DNA of 64,000 bases from Gallintestinimicrobium propionicum. Its GTDB lineage: Bacteria; Bacillota; Clostridia; Lachnospirales; Lachnospiraceae. The DNA is taken from assembly GCF_025567525.1 (NCBI RefSeq), contig NZ_JAOQJY010000020.1, forward strand, positions 4,537-68,536, given 5' to 3'. A program made the translations under genes and the position numbers. The notes beneath the pieces were generated by a model. The model saw only the letters and a program-made list of their open reading frames with translations, was not told the DNA's origin and did no database searches. Every line of letters begins with the position of its first letter. Position 1 is the first letter of the stretch. Shown here piece after piece: positions 35,651 to 44,891 of this stretch.

Positions 35651-36307
35651 ATGGGACAGAAGGTTAATCCTCATGGTTTAAGAGTCGGCGTAATCAAAGA
35701 TTGGGATTCCAGATGGTATGCAGACGCTGAATACGCTGATTATTTAGTAGAAGACTACAACATCAGAAAATTTTTAAAGAAGAAACTGTATTCTGCAGGC
35801 GTTTCCAAGATTGAAATCGAGAGAGCGTCCGACAGAGTAAAGGTTATCCTTTATACCGCAAAGCCCGGCGTTGTAATCGGTAAGGGCGGCGCAGAAATCG
35901 AAGTAACCAAGAAAGAGCTGTCCAAGCTGACAGATAAAAAGGTTCTGGTTGACATCAAAGAAATCAAGAGACCTGACCGCGATGCACAGCTGGTTGCTGA
36001 GAACATTGCACAGCAGCTGGAGAACCGTGTTGCTTTCAGACGTGCTATGAAGTCCTGCATCGGCAGAACCATGAAAACCGGCGCAAAGGGTATCAAGACT
36101 GCTGTATCCGGTCGTCTGGGCGGCGCAGATATCGCACGTACCGAGTTCTACAGCGAAGGTACTATTCCGCTGCAGACATTAAGAGCTGACATCGATTATG
36201 GATTCGCAGAAGCAGATACAACCTACGGCAAAGTTGGCGTTAAGGTTTGGATCTACAAAGGCGAGGTACTTCCTACAAAAGGAAATAAGGAAGGGAGCGA
36301 TAAATAA
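35651..36307 (+). CDS. rpsC: 30S ribosomal protein S3
   Basis: 218 residues, MGQKVNPHGLRVGVIKDWDS, with the KH domain motif GVVIGKGGAEIE. Part of the mRNA entry channel. It follows rplV after 11 bases. Confidence 0.97.
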   Translation: MGQKVNPHGLRVGVIKDWDSRWYADAEYADYLVEDYNIRKFLKKKLYSAGVSKIEIERASDRVKVILYTAKPGVVIGKGGAEIEVTKKELSKLTDKKVLVDIKEIKRPDRDAQLVAENIAQQLENRVAFRRAMKSCIGRTMKTGAKGIKTAVSGRLGGADIARTEFYSEGTIPLQTLRADIDYGFAEADTTYGKVGVKVWIYKGEVLPTKGNKEGSDK

Positions 36308-36309
36308 CT

Positions 36310-36747
36310 ATGTTAATGCCGAAGAGAGTTAAACGTCGTAAACAGTTCCGCGGCACCATGGCTGGTAAGGCTATGCGCGGCAATACAATCACATACGGTG
36401 AATATGGCCTGGTAGCACTTGAGCCCTGCTGGATCAAGTCCAACCAGATCGAAGCAGCCCGTATCGCACTGACACGTTATACAAAGCGTACCGGTCAGGT
36501 TTGGATCAAGATCTTCCCTGACAAGCCGGTTACAGCTAAGCCTGCTGAAACTCGAATGGGTTCCGGTAAGGGCGCTCTGGAGTACTGGGTTGCAGTTGTT
36601 AAGCCGGGCCGCGTAATGTTCGAAATCGCAGGCGTTCCGGAGGAAGCTGCAAAAGAGGCACTTCGTCTCGCAATGCATAAGCTTCCCTGCAAATGCAAAA
36701 TTGTGTCGAAAGCTGACTTGGAAGGCGGTGTAGCAAATGAAGTCTAA
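36310..36747 (+). CDS. rplP: 50S ribosomal protein L16
   Basis: 145 residues, MLMPKRVKRRKQFRG. A second ATG two codons on (36316) is also possible. The last 11 bases overlap rpmC. Confidence 0.96.
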   Translation: MLMPKRVKRRKQFRGTMAGKAMRGNTITYGEYGLVALEPCWIKSNQIEAARIALTRYTKRTGQVWIKIFPDKPVTAKPAETRMGSGKGALEYWVAVVKPGRVMFEIAGVPEEAAKEALRLAMHKLPCKCKIVSKADLEGGVANEV

Positions 36748-36946
36748 AACCTATGTAGATGATTTAAAGAATAAAACAGCTGCTGATCTCGCACAGGAAC
36801 TGACAGCTGCCAAGAAGGAACTTTTCAATTTAAGATTCCAGAACGCAACAAACCAGCTTGACAATACTGCTCGGATCCGCGAAGTTAGAAAGAACATCGC
36901 CAGAATCCAGACAGTGATGACACAGAAAGCCAAGGTTGCAGAGTAA
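36737..36946 (+). CDS. rpmC: 50S ribosomal protein L29
   Basis: 69 residues. Two-helix protein with LFNLRFQNATNQLDNTARIR. Starts inside the end of rplP, in another frame. Confidence 0.95.
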   Translation: MKSKTYVDDLKNKTAADLAQELTAAKKELFNLRFQNATNQLDNTARIREVRKNIARIQTVMTQKAKVAE

Positions 36947-36969
36947 TATCCAGAAAGGAGTAAACGAAC

Positions 36970-37224
36970 GTGGAACGTAATCTGAGAAAAACACGTACCG
37001 GTAAGGTCGTTAGCAATAAGATGGACAAGACAATCGTTGTTGCCATTGAAGATCATGTAAAGCATCCTCTTTACAAGAAGATCGTAAAAGAGACTTACAA
37101 GCTGAAGGCACACGATGAGAACAACGAGTGCAACATTGGTGACACCGTGAAGGTGATGGAAACAAGACCGCTGTCCAAGGACAAGAGATGGAGACTTGTT
37201 GAGATCATCGAAAGAGCGAAATAA
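36970..37224 (+). CDS. rpsQ: 30S ribosomal protein S17
   Basis: 84 residues with GTG start behind AAAGGAG. RKTRTGKVVSNKMDKTIVV is the OB-fold start. Binds 16S rRNA h11. Confidence 0.96.
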   Translation: MERNLRKTRTGKVVSNKMDKTIVVAIEDHVKHPLYKKIVKETYKLKAHDENNECNIGDTVKVMETRPLSKDKRWRLVEIIERAK

Positions 37225-37260
37225 TCTACGGCAAGTAATTAAGTTGGAAGGAGAATTATT

Positions 37261-37629
37261 ATGATTCAACAGGAAACGAGACTGAAAGTTGCCGATAACA
37301 CAGGTGCCAAAGAGATTCTGTGCATCCGCGTTATGGGTGGCTCTACCAGAAGATATGCGAATGTAGGCGATATCATCGTTGCCAGCGTTAAAGATGCAAC
37401 ACCCGGCGGAGTTGTAAAGAAGGGCGACGTTGTAAAGGCTGTTGTAGTTCGTTCCGTAAAGGGCGTTCGTCGTAAAGACGGTTCTTACATTAAGTTTGAC
37501 GAGAATGCTGCTGTAATCATCAAAGATGACAAGACCCCCAGAGGAACTCGTATCTTTGGGCCAGTAGCTCGTGAGCTTCGTGACAAGCAGTTTATGAAAA
37601 TTGCTTCTCTGGCTCCGGAAGTATTATAA
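37261..37629 (+). CDS. rplN: 50S ribosomal protein L14
   Basis: 122 residues, MIQQETRLKVADNTGAKE, full length. Part of intersubunit bridges B5 and B8. Confidence 0.97.
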   Translation: MIQQETRLKVADNTGAKEILCIRVMGGSTRRYANVGDIIVASVKDATPGGVVKKGDVVKAVVVRSVKGVRRKDGSYIKFDENAAVIIKDDKTPRGTRIFGPVARELRDKQFMKIASLAPEVL

Positions 37630-37641
37630 GGAGGTGCCTTT

Positions 37642-37956
37642 ATGTCTACCATGAAAATTAAAAAGGGCGATACTGTAAAGGTCATCGCCGGCAAAGATAA
37701 AGACAAAGAAGGAAAAGTTGTTGCCGTAGATAAGAAGAACGGCAAGGTAACTGTTGAGAAAGTCAACATCATTACCAAGCACACAAAGCCTTCTGCAGCA
37801 AACCAGAATGGCGGAATTATCCAGAAGGAAGCTCCCATTGATGCATCTAACGTAATGTATCTTCACAATGGGAAAGCAACCCGTATCGGCTTCAAGGTAG
37901 AGGACGGCAAAAAGGTTCGTGTTGCAAAGTCCACAGGCGAAGTAATCGATAAATAA
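37642..37956 (+). CDS. rplX: 50S ribosomal protein L24
   Basis: 104 residues. KOW motif GDTVKVIAGKDKDKEGKVV at the N-terminus. It starts assembly of the large subunit. Ribosome binding site AAGGAGGTG 7 bases before the ATG. Confidence 0.96.
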   Translation: MSTMKIKKGDTVKVIAGKDKDKEGKVVAVDKKNGKVTVEKVNIITKHTKPSAANQNGGIIQKEAPIDASNVMYLHNGKATRIGFKVEDGKKVRVAKSTGEVIDK

Positions 37957-37979
37957 TTCCGAGGAAGGAGGCTATAAGC

Positions 37980-38519
37980 GTGAGCAGACTGAAAGACTTA
38001 TATAAAGACGAGATCGTAGATGCTATGATCAAGAAGTTCGGCTATAAAAACATTATGGAAGTTCCGAAGCTTGACAAGATCGTCATCAACATGGGTGTTG
38101 GTGAAGCAAAAGAAAATGCCAAGGTTCTGGATTCCGCAGTAAAGGATCTTGAGACAATTACTGGACAGAAGGTTGTTCTTACCAGAGCGAAAAATTCCGT
38201 TGCTAACTTCAAAATCCGTGAGGGTATGCCGATCGGATGCAAGACAACACTTCGCGGCGAGAAAATGTATGACTTCATGGATCGTCTGGTTAACCTTGCA
38301 CTGCCTCGTGTCCGCGACTTCCGCGGCGTGAGCGCAGATTCCTTCGACGGCAGAGGCAACTATGCTCTGGGCGTTAAGGAACAGCTGATTTTCCCTGAAA
38401 TCGAATATGATAAGGTGGAAAAGGTTAGAGGTATGGACGTCATCGTAGTTACCACAGCGAAGACAGATGAAGAGGCACGCGAGCTGCTGAGACTGTTCGG
38501 CATGCCTTTCGCGAAGTAA
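37980..38519 (+). CDS. rplE: 50S ribosomal protein L5
   Basis: 179 residues with GTG start behind GAAGGAGG. VINMGVGEAKENAK and TLRGEKMYDFMDRL are typical. Binds 5S rRNA. Confidence 0.96.
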   Translation: MSRLKDLYKDEIVDAMIKKFGYKNIMEVPKLDKIVINMGVGEAKENAKVLDSAVKDLETITGQKVVLTRAKNSVANFKIREGMPIGCKTTLRGEKMYDFMDRLVNLALPRVRDFRGVSADSFDGRGNYALGVKEQLIFPEIEYDKVEKVRGMDVIVVTTAKTDEEARELLRLFGMPFAK

Positions 38520-38538
38520 GAAGGAGGTAAATGTATTC

Positions 38539-38724
38539 ATGGCTAAAACAGCAATGAAGATTAAGCAGCAGCGTACACCTAAGTTCTCTTCCAGAGAATA
38601 CACACGTTGCAAGATTTGCGGCCGTCCCCATTCGGTTCTGAGAAAATACGGAATCTGCAGAATTTGCTTCCGTGAACTGGCATACAAGGGACAGATTCCT
38701 GGCGTAAAGAAAGCAAGCTGGTAA
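38539..38724 (+). CDS. rpsN: 30S ribosomal protein S14, zinc-binding type Z
   Basis: 61 residues with two CxxC pairs (CKICG and CRICF), the short zinc-bound form. A non-zinc paralogue, if the genome has one, is not in this window. Confidence 0.97.
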   Translation: MAKTAMKIKQQRTPKFSSREYTRCKICGRPHSVLRKYGICRICFRELAYKGQIPGVKKASW

Positions 38725-38753
38725 GAGCTGGTAAGAGAAGGAGGTAAATCACA

Positions 38754-39155
38754 ATGACAATGAGCGATCCTATTGCAGATATGCTTACAAGAATCCGTAA
38801 TGCAAATACTGCAAAACACGATACAGTAGATGTACCTGCGTCCAAAATGAAGCTGGCTATTGTACAGATCCTGCTGGATGAAGGCTATATTAAAAAATAT
38901 GATATTCTGGATGAAGGTTCTTTCAAGACCATCCACATCACTCTGAAATACGGTGAAGATAAGAACGACAAGATCATTTCCGGTATCAAGAGAATCTCCA
39001 AACCCGGCCTGCGTGTATACGCTGGTAAGGAAGAGCTTCCCCGCGTACTGGGCGGTCTTGGTATCGCAATCATTTCCACCAACCAGGGTGTTATTACCGA
39101 TAAGAAAGCAAGAGAGCTGCAGGTTGGCGGCGAAGTTCTGGCTTACATCTGGTAA
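38754..39155 (+). CDS. rpsH: 30S ribosomal protein S8
   Basis: 133 residues, MTMSDPIADMLTRIRNANT to GGEVLAYIW. Binds 16S rRNA h21. In E. coli it represses the spc operon. It is followed by a 209-base spacer full of hairpins. Confidence 0.97.
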   Translation: MTMSDPIADMLTRIRNANTAKHDTVDVPASKMKLAIVQILLDEGYIKKYDILDEGSFKTIHITLKYGEDKNDKIISGIKRISKPGLRVYAGKEELPRVLGGLGIAIISTNQGVITDKKARELQVGGEVLAYIW

Positions 39156-39165
39156 AAAAATGAAG

Positions 39166-39298
39166 AGTAATTCTAAGATGACAAAATACGTCATCTAAGA
39201 ATTACTAGGTTTCATAAGACGAAAAGAATTTCTAATACGTCATAATACGCCGCATAAGAAATTCTAAAGTTTCGTCTCCGAGAATGCTTTGCATTCTC
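39166..39298 (+). repeat. Three consecutive hairpins between rpsH and rplF
   Basis: Hairpin 1 (39166-39206): 17-base arms from AGTAATTCT to AGAATTACT, with one A-A mismatch. Hairpin 2 (39217-39277): AGACGAAA / TTTCGTCT outside and AGAATTTCT / AGAAATTCT inside. Hairpin 3 (39280-39298): GAGAATGC TTT GCATTCTC. None has a T-run. No gene in 39156-39364. Confidence 0.8.
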
Positions 39299-39364
39299 CG
39301 GGTGGAAAAAACCAAGAGATAACTGGTAATCCTATCAATTATTCTATATTATGGAGGTACGGGC

Positions 39365-39907
39365 ATGTCACGTATAGGAAGAATGCCAATCGCGATTCCT
39401 GCAGGCGTAACTGTAGAGGTTGCAGAAAATAATAAAGTGACTGTAAAAGGTCCCAAAGGAACACTGGAAAGAGTGCTTCCTGAAGAGATGACAATTAAAC
39501 TGGAAGATGGACACGTTGTTGTTACACGTCCCAACGACTTAAAGAAAATGAAATCCCTGCATGGTCTGACCAGAACACTGATCAACAACATGGTTGTTGG
39601 TGTTACAACCGGCTACGAGAAGAAGCTGGAAGTAAACGGTGTAGGTTACAAGGCTGCTAAAGCAGGCAAGAAGCTGACATTATCCTTAGGTTATTCCCAC
39701 CCCGTTGAGATGGAAGATCCCGAAGGTATCGAAACTGTACTGGACGGTCAGAACATCATCATCGTAAAGGGTATCGACAAAGAAAAGGTTGGCCAGTTTG
39801 CAGCTGAGATCAGAGACAAGAGAAGACCGGAGCCTTATAAGGGCAAGGGTATCAAGTATGCTGATGAAGTTATCAGACGCAAAGTTGGTAAGACTGGTAA
39901 GAAATAA
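39365..39907 (+). CDS. rplF: 50S ribosomal protein L6
   Basis: 180 residues, MSRIGRMPIAIPAGVTVEV, and the C-terminal RRPEPYKGKGIKYADE. Near the sarcin-ricin loop. Ribosome binding site GGAGGTACGGGC. Confidence 0.97.
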   Translation: MSRIGRMPIAIPAGVTVEVAENNKVTVKGPKGTLERVLPEEMTIKLEDGHVVVTRPNDLKKMKSLHGLTRTLINNMVVGVTTGYEKKLEVNGVGYKAAKAGKKLTLSLGYSHPVEMEDPEGIETVLDGQNIIIVKGIDKEKVGQFAAEIRDKRRPEPYKGKGIKYADEVIRRKVGKTGKK

Positions 39908-39927
39908 CGGATAAGGAGAGTGTAAAA

Positions 39928-40296
39928 ATGGTTAGTAAGAAATCAAGACAGGTCGTTCGTGAGAACAAGCACAGAAGAATGCGTAACCGTTTCAGCGGCA
40001 CTCCTGAGAGACCGCGTCTGGCCGTATTCAGAAGCAATAATCATATGTATGCTCAAATTATCGACGATACCGTTGGCAAGACTCTGGCAGCTGCTTCCAC
40101 CCTGGAAAAGGATGTAAAGGCTGAACTGGAGAAGACCAATAACGTTGATGCTGCGGCATATCTGGGAACTGTTATCGCAAAACGCGCTCTGGAAAAGGGT
40201 ATCACCGAGGTTGTATTTGACCGCGGCGGCTACATCTACCAGGGTAAAGTTGCAGCTTTAGCTGAGGCAGCCAGAGAAGCTGGCCTGACATTCTAG
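39928..40296 (+). CDS. rplR: 50S ribosomal protein L18
   Basis: 122 residues. RPRLAVFRSNNHMYAQIIDD and the C-terminal FDRGGYIYQGKVAALAEAAR. Binds 5S rRNA with L5. Confidence 0.97.
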   Translation: MVSKKSRQVVRENKHRRMRNRFSGTPERPRLAVFRSNNHMYAQIIDDTVGKTLAAASTLEKDVKAELEKTNNVDAAAYLGTVIAKRALEKGITEVVFDRGGYIYQGKVAALAEAAREAGLTF

Positions 40297-40313
40297 GAAG
40301 GAGAACACATCAG

Positions 40314-40823
40314 ATGAGAAGAACAATTATTGATACGACAAATCTGGAGTTAACAGACAAAGTCGTTTCCATCAAACGTGTTACCAAGGTTGTAAAAGGC
40401 GGCCGCAACATGCGTTTCACAGCTTTAGTAGTAGTAGGCGATGGCAACGGACATGTAGGTGTAGGTCTGGGCAAATCCATTGAAATTCCGGAAGCAATCC
40501 GTAAGGGTAAAGAAGACGCTGCAAAGCATCTGGTATCCGTTGCTCTGGATGAGAACAATTCCGTTACACATGACTTCCTCGGCAAGTATGGTTCTTCTAC
40601 CGTTCTGCTGAAGAAAGCTCCTGAAGGTACTGGTATCATCGCTGGTGGTCCTGCCCGTGTGGTTTGCGAGCTGGCTGGTATCAAGAATATCCGTACCAAG
40701 GCGCTGGGCTCCACCAACAAGCAGAATGTCGTTCTGGCAACCATTCAGGGATTAAGCCAGATCAAGACTCCTGAAGAAGTAGCAGCTAAGCGTGGTAAGT
40801 CTGTAGAAGAGATCATGGCTTAA
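40314..40823 (+). CDS. rpsE: 30S ribosomal protein S5
   Basis: 169 residues. Double-stranded RNA-binding fold (VVSIKRVTKVVKGGRNMRF) with the spectinomycin-contact loop KVVKGGR unchanged. Translation fidelity protein. Confidence 0.97.
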   Translation: MRRTIIDTTNLELTDKVVSIKRVTKVVKGGRNMRFTALVVVGDGNGHVGVGLGKSIEIPEAIRKGKEDAAKHLVSVALDENNSVTHDFLGKYGSSTVLLKKAPEGTGIIAGGPARVVCELAGIKNIRTKALGSTNKQNVVLATIQGLSQIKTPEEVAAKRGKSVEEIMA

Positions 40824-40840
40824 TCAAGGAGGAGACAAAA

Positions 40841-41026
40841 ATGGCAGAGAAGAATTTAAAGATCACTTTGGTTAAGTCCCCCATCGGTGCAGTGCCGAAG
40901 CACAGAGCAACCGTAGAGGCTATGGGTCTTACCAAAATGCACAAGACTGTTATCATGCCTGATAACGCGTCTACCAGAGGCATGATCCAGAAGGTTGGAT
41001 ATATGCTGAAAGTAGAAGAAGCATAA
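40841..41026 (+). CDS. rpmD: 50S ribosomal protein L30
   Basis: 61 residues, LKITLVKSPIGAVPKHRATV. Present in many but not all bacteria. Confidence 0.96.
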   Translation: MAEKNLKITLVKSPIGAVPKHRATVEAMGLTKMHKTVIMPDNASTRGMIQKVGYMLKVEEA

Positions 41027-41045
41027 AAAGAGGAGGTGTCAGGAA

Positions 41046-41486
41046 ATGGAATTATCTAACTTACAGCCCGCAGCTGGTTCCGTACACAGCGATAATTTTA
41101 GAAGAGGCCGTGGCCATGCTTCCGGTAACGGTAAGACAGCAGGTAAGGGCCACAAGGGTCAGAAGGCACGTTCCGGTGCTCCGAGACCGGGCTTTGAAGG
41201 CGGCCAGATGCCTTTATACAGACGTATTCCTAAGAGAGGCTTCACAAACAGAAACTCTAAGGATATCGTTGCAATCAATCTGAGTGCACTTGAAGTATTT
41301 GAGAACGGTGAAACCGTAACTGTTGAGACACTGCTCGAGAAGGGTATCGTAAAGAACCCTAAGGACGGCGTTAAAATTCTTGGAAACGGAGAATTTACCA
41401 AAAAGCTCGATGTAAAAGCAAATGCATTCAGTGCATCCGCAAAGGAAAAGATCGAGGCGCTTGGTGGAACTGCAGAGGTGATGTAA
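41046..41486 (+). CDS. rplO: 50S ribosomal protein L15
   Basis: 146 residues with the Gly/Arg/Lys-rich N-terminal extension (RRGRGHASGNGKTAGKGHKG). secY starts at the next base after the stop. Confidence 0.97.
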   Translation: MELSNLQPAAGSVHSDNFRRGRGHASGNGKTAGKGHKGQKARSGAPRPGFEGGQMPLYRRIPKRGFTNRNSKDIVAINLSALEVFENGETVTVETLLEKGIVKNPKDGVKILGNGEFTKKLDVKANAFSASAKEKIEALGGTAEVM

Positions 41487-42800
41487 ATGCTTACTACCCT
41501 GAAAAATGCGTTTAAGATCAAGGAGATCCGTAAGAAGCTTCTGTTCACCTTCCTGATGCTGGTAGTCATTCGTATTGGCTGCCAGCTCCCGGTACCGGGT
41601 GTAAACAGACACTTCTTCTCCAATTGGTTCGCGGCGCAGACAGGAGATACGTTTAGCTTTTTCAATGCGTTCACCGGCGGTTCTTTCGAGAACATGTCCC
41701 TGTTCGCATTGAACATCACCCCTTACATCACATCATCGATCATTATTCAGCTTTTAACGATTGCGATCCCGAAGCTGGAAGAAATGCAGAGAGATGGGGA
41801 AGAGGGGCGTAAAAAACTGACCTCCATTACAAGATATGTGACGGTTGGTCTGGCATTGATCGAGTCTGCTGCTATGGCGATCGGTTTCGGACGCCAGGGT
41901 CTGATGGATGACTTCAATGCGCTTAACGTAATTACTGTAATTGCCGCGTTGACAGCAGGAAGTGCATTCCTGATGTGGATCGGCGAGCGTATTACGGAAA
42001 ATGGTGTGGGAAACGGTATTTCTATCGTGCTGACCATCAATATTATTTCCCGTATGCCCAGCGATCTGTCCAGTCTTTATCAGCAGTTTGTAAAAGGCAA
42101 GGCAGTTGCTGTAGGAGCGCTTGCTGCAGTCATCATTCTGGCGATCATCGTCGGAATGGTAATTTTGGTTATCATTTTAAATGATGCTGTACGGAAGATT
42201 CCGGTACAGTATGCCAAAAAAGTGCAGGGCCGCAAGATGGTAGGCGGACAATCCACCTTTATTCCCTTAAAGGTAAACACCGCAGGTGTTATCCCGGTTA
42301 TCTTCGCGCAGTCGATTCTGCAGATTCCGATCATCATTTCTCAGTTGACCGGATACAAAGGAACAGGTCCGTGGGCTTATATCCTGCGCGGCTTGAATTC
42401 CAGCTACTGGTGCAAGCCCAGTGAACTGGTATACTCCATCGGACTGATCGTGTATATCGTAATGGTGATCTTCTTCGCCTACTTCTATACATCGATTACC
42501 TTCAATCCGCTGGAAATTGCCGACAATATGAAAAAGCAGGGCGGTTTCATTCCGGGCATTCGTCCGGGTAAGCCTACCAGCGATTATCTGAACAAAATTC
42601 TGAATTACCTGATCTTCATCGGTGCCTGCGGTCTTACGATCGTATGTGTACTCCCTTATGTATTTAACGGAGTATTCGGTGCAAGTGTTTCCTTCGGCGG
42701 AACGAGCCTGATCATTATTGTCAGTGTACTGCTGGAAACCTTAAAGCAGATCGAATCCCAGATGATGGTTCGGAATTATAAAGGATTTTTAAATGACTAA
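41487..42800 (+). CDS. secY: Preprotein translocase subunit SecY
   Basis: 437 residues and ten transmembrane helices, forming the protein-conducting channel with SecE and SecG. The plug and helix-2 region (ITPYITSSIIIQLL), ERITENGVGNGISI and the cytoplasmic loop GGFIPGIRPGKPTSDYL are present. Directly abuts rplO (TAAATG), as usual in the spc operon. Confidence 0.97.
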   Translation: MLTTLKNAFKIKEIRKKLLFTFLMLVVIRIGCQLPVPGVNRHFFSNWFAAQTGDTFSFFNAFTGGSFENMSLFALNITPYITSSIIIQLLTIAIPKLEEMQRDGEEGRKKLTSITRYVTVGLALIESAAMAIGFGRQGLMDDFNALNVITVIAALTAGSAFLMWIGERITENGVGNGISIVLTINIISRMPSDLSSLYQQFVKGKAVAVGALAAVIILAIIVGMVILVIILNDAVRKIPVQYAKKVQGRKMVGGQSTFIPLKVNTAGVIPVIFAQSILQIPIIISQLTGYKGTGPWAYILRGLNSSYWCKPSELVYSIGLIVYIVMVIFFAYFYTSITFNPLEIADNMKKQGGFIPGIRPGKPTSDYLNKILNYLIFIGACGLTIVCVLPYVFNGVFGASVSFGGTSLIIIVSVLLETLKQIESQMMVRNYKGFLND

Positions 42801-42904
42801 ACGGCTGTCTGCATAACAGACGGTCCGGATTCGGGCGGGGACAGGACGGCGACGTTTCTGTCCCTGTCTGCATTCTACAAAAAATACAGCGGAGGAAAGA
42901 GATC

Positions 42905-43546
42905 ATGAAGATTATCATGTTAGGCGCGCCTGGAGCAGGCAAAGGAACTCAGGCAAAAATGATCGCAGATAAGTACGGAGTACCCCATATCTCCACCGGC
43001 GATATTTTCCGTGCAAATATTAAAAACGGCACTGAGCTGGGCATGGAAGCAAAAAAATATATGGATCAGGGGCTGCTGGTTCCGGACGAACTGACAGTTC
43101 GCATTCTGTTAGACCGTGTTGCACAGGACGACTGCAAGAATGGTTATGTTCTGGACGGTTTTCCTCGTACCATTCCTCAGGCTGAGGTTCTGGACAGCGA
43201 GCTGACGAAGCTTGGAGATCATATTGATTACGCAATCAACGTAGATGTACCGGATGAAAACATCGTAAAGAGAATGTCCGGACGCCGTGCATGCCTGACC
43301 TGCGGCGCTACCTATCATATCGAGCATGTACCTCCGAAGAAAGAGGGCATCTGTGATGTATGTGGCAGCGAACTGGTGCTTCGTGACGACGATAAGCCGG
43401 AAACCGTAAAGAACCGTCTGAACGTTTATCACGAACAGACACAGCCCCTGATTGACTTCTACACCGAAAAAGGTGTATTAAAGACTGTGGACGGTACCGT
43501 TCCGATGGAAGAGGTATTTGCTGCAATCACCGCGATTCTGGGCTGA
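42905..43546 (+). CDS. adk: Adenylate kinase
   Basis: 213 residues. P-loop GAPGAGKGTQA (7-17), and the AMP-binding segment DGFPRT. The LID carries four cysteines (CLTCGATYHI ... ICDVCGSEL), the zinc-binding Gram-positive form. The 104-base spacer to secY has GGGACAG / CTGTCCC and GTCTG / CAGAC dyads. Confidence 0.96.
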   Translation: MKIIMLGAPGAGKGTQAKMIADKYGVPHISTGDIFRANIKNGTELGMEAKKYMDQGLLVPDELTVRILLDRVAQDDCKNGYVLDGFPRTIPQAEVLDSELTKLGDHIDYAINVDVPDENIVKRMSGRRACLTCGATYHIEHVPPKKEGICDVCGSELVLRDDDKPETVKNRLNVYHEQTQPLIDFYTEKGVLKTVDGTVPMEEVFAAITAILG

Positions 43547-43579
43547 TGAGAGCGGATGTCAGCATTTTGGAGGGGAACT

Positions 43580-44332
43580 ATGGCCGTTTCAATTAAATCT
43601 GCAAGAGAAATCGAACTGATGAGGGAGGCCGGAAAGCGCCTTGCTCATGTGCATCAGGAGCTGGAAGCGATGATTGCGCCTGGCATTTCCACCTGGGAAA
43701 TTGATGCAAAGGGAGAAAAACTCATCAGAGACTGCGGATGTATCCCGAATTTTCTCCATTATAATGGATATCCTGCTTCTATCTGTGTTTCCGTCAATGA
43801 CGAAGTCGTGCATGAAATCCCGAGAAAGGACCGTTATTTAAAGGAAGGCGATATTGTCAGCCTGGATGCGGGACTGATCTATAAGGGCTATCATTCCGAC
43901 GCGGCGCGGACACATGCGGTCGGCAAGGTGAGCACAGAGGCACAAAAGCTGATGGATGTAACAAAGCAGAGCTTCTTTGAAGGCATCAAAATGGCAAAGG
44001 AAGGACAGCACCTGCATGATATTTCGAGAGCCATTGAGGAGTATGTTACACCCTATGGCTACGGAATTGTGCGGGATCTGGTTGGCCATGGAATCGGAAC
44101 AGCGCTTCATGAAGATCCGCAGATTCCCAACTATGCACAGAAAAGAAGAGGCGTCCGCTTACAGGCGGGCATGACGCTTGCGATTGAGCCGATGATCAAT
44201 GCCGGAACCTGGCAGGTACGATTCCTGCGGGATGGCTGGACGGTCGTTACAAAGGATGGCTCCTTGTCAGCGCATTACGAAAACACGATTCTGGTGACCG
44301 ATGGGGAACCGGAGATCCTGACGTTGTATTAA
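43580..44332 (+). CDS. map: Type I methionine aminopeptidase
   Basis: 250 residues. Metal ligands visible in LDAGLIYKGYHSDAARTHAV (two Asp), GHGIGTALHEDP (His), IEPM (Glu) and AHYENTILVT (Glu). It removes the initiator methionine, also needed to free Cys2 of the bile salt hydrolase. ATG at 43580 follows GGAGGGGAAC; an in-frame ATG at 43556 lacks a ribosome binding site. Confidence 0.95.
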   Translation: MAVSIKSAREIELMREAGKRLAHVHQELEAMIAPGISTWEIDAKGEKLIRDCGCIPNFLHYNGYPASICVSVNDEVVHEIPRKDRYLKEGDIVSLDAGLIYKGYHSDAARTHAVGKVSTEAQKLMDVTKQSFFEGIKMAKEGQHLHDISRAIEEYVTPYGYGIVRDLVGHGIGTALHEDPQIPNYAQKRRGVRLQAGMTLAIEPMINAGTWQVRFLRDGWTVVTKDGSLSAHYENTILVTDGEPEILTLY

Positions 44333-44343
44333 GGAGGACACAG

Positions 44344-44622
44344 ATGGTCGGTAAACTGGCAGTTTCCCTGGCGGGACATGATAAAGGAAGCATTTTTCTG
44401 GTGATCCGGGAGGATGGGGATGTTATCTGGCTGGCAGACGGAATCAGCCGTCTGTATCAGTCACCCAAACGGAAAAAAAGAAAACACGTTCAGCTGGTTT
44501 TAAACGGAGGGATGGACAGCAGCGAGCTGGAGGATCTTTTCCAAAACCCGGCGGACGCGGATACGAAAATCAAACGCTGCATAAAACTTTATAGTATGGA
44601 GAAAGCAAACGAACGGAGGTAA
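44344..44622 (+). CDS. KOW domain-containing RNA-binding protein (L14e-like)
   Basis: 92 residues. GKLAVSLAGHDKGSIFLVI is an L14e/L6e-like KOW motif, with a basic patch SPKRKKRKH. Typical of Clostridia in just this place between map and infA; it presumably binds rRNA or ribosomes, but its function is not established. Confidence 0.8.
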   Translation: MVGKLAVSLAGHDKGSIFLVIREDGDVIWLADGISRLYQSPKRKKRKHVQLVLNGGMDSSELEDLFQNPADADTKIKRCIKLYSMEKANERR

Positions 44623-44625
44623 GAT

Positions 44626-44844
44626 ATGTCGAAAGCAGATGTTATTGAAATCGAAGGCACAGTAGTGGAAAAGCTGCCCAACACCATGTTTCAGGTAGAA
44701 CTGGAAAACGGTCACAGAGTTCTGGCACATATCAGCGGTAAGCTGAGACAGAACTTCATCCGTATCCTTCCCGGCGACAAGGTGACACTGGAGCTGTCCC
44801 CTTACGATCTTTCCAAGGGAAGAATCATCTGGAGAGATAAATAA
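44626..44844 (+). CDS. infA: Translation initiation factor IF-1
   Basis: 72 residues, MSKADVIEIEGTVVEKLPNT, S1-type OB fold, full length. GGAGG overlaps the end of the KOW gene. Followed by a terminator. Confidence 0.97.
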   Translation: MSKADVIEIEGTVVEKLPNTMFQVELENGHRVLAHISGKLRQNFIRILPGDKVTLELSPYDLSKGRIIWRDK

Positions 44845-44858
44845 GAAAAATTTCAGTC

Positions 44859-44891
44859 CCCGGCGGCACCTTTGCCGCCGAGGATTTTTTA
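44859..44891 (+). terminator. Terminator after infA
   Basis: CGGCGGC / GCCGCCG with a 6-base loop, then AGGATTTTTTATTT. A new promoter follows before rpmJ. Confidence 0.75.
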
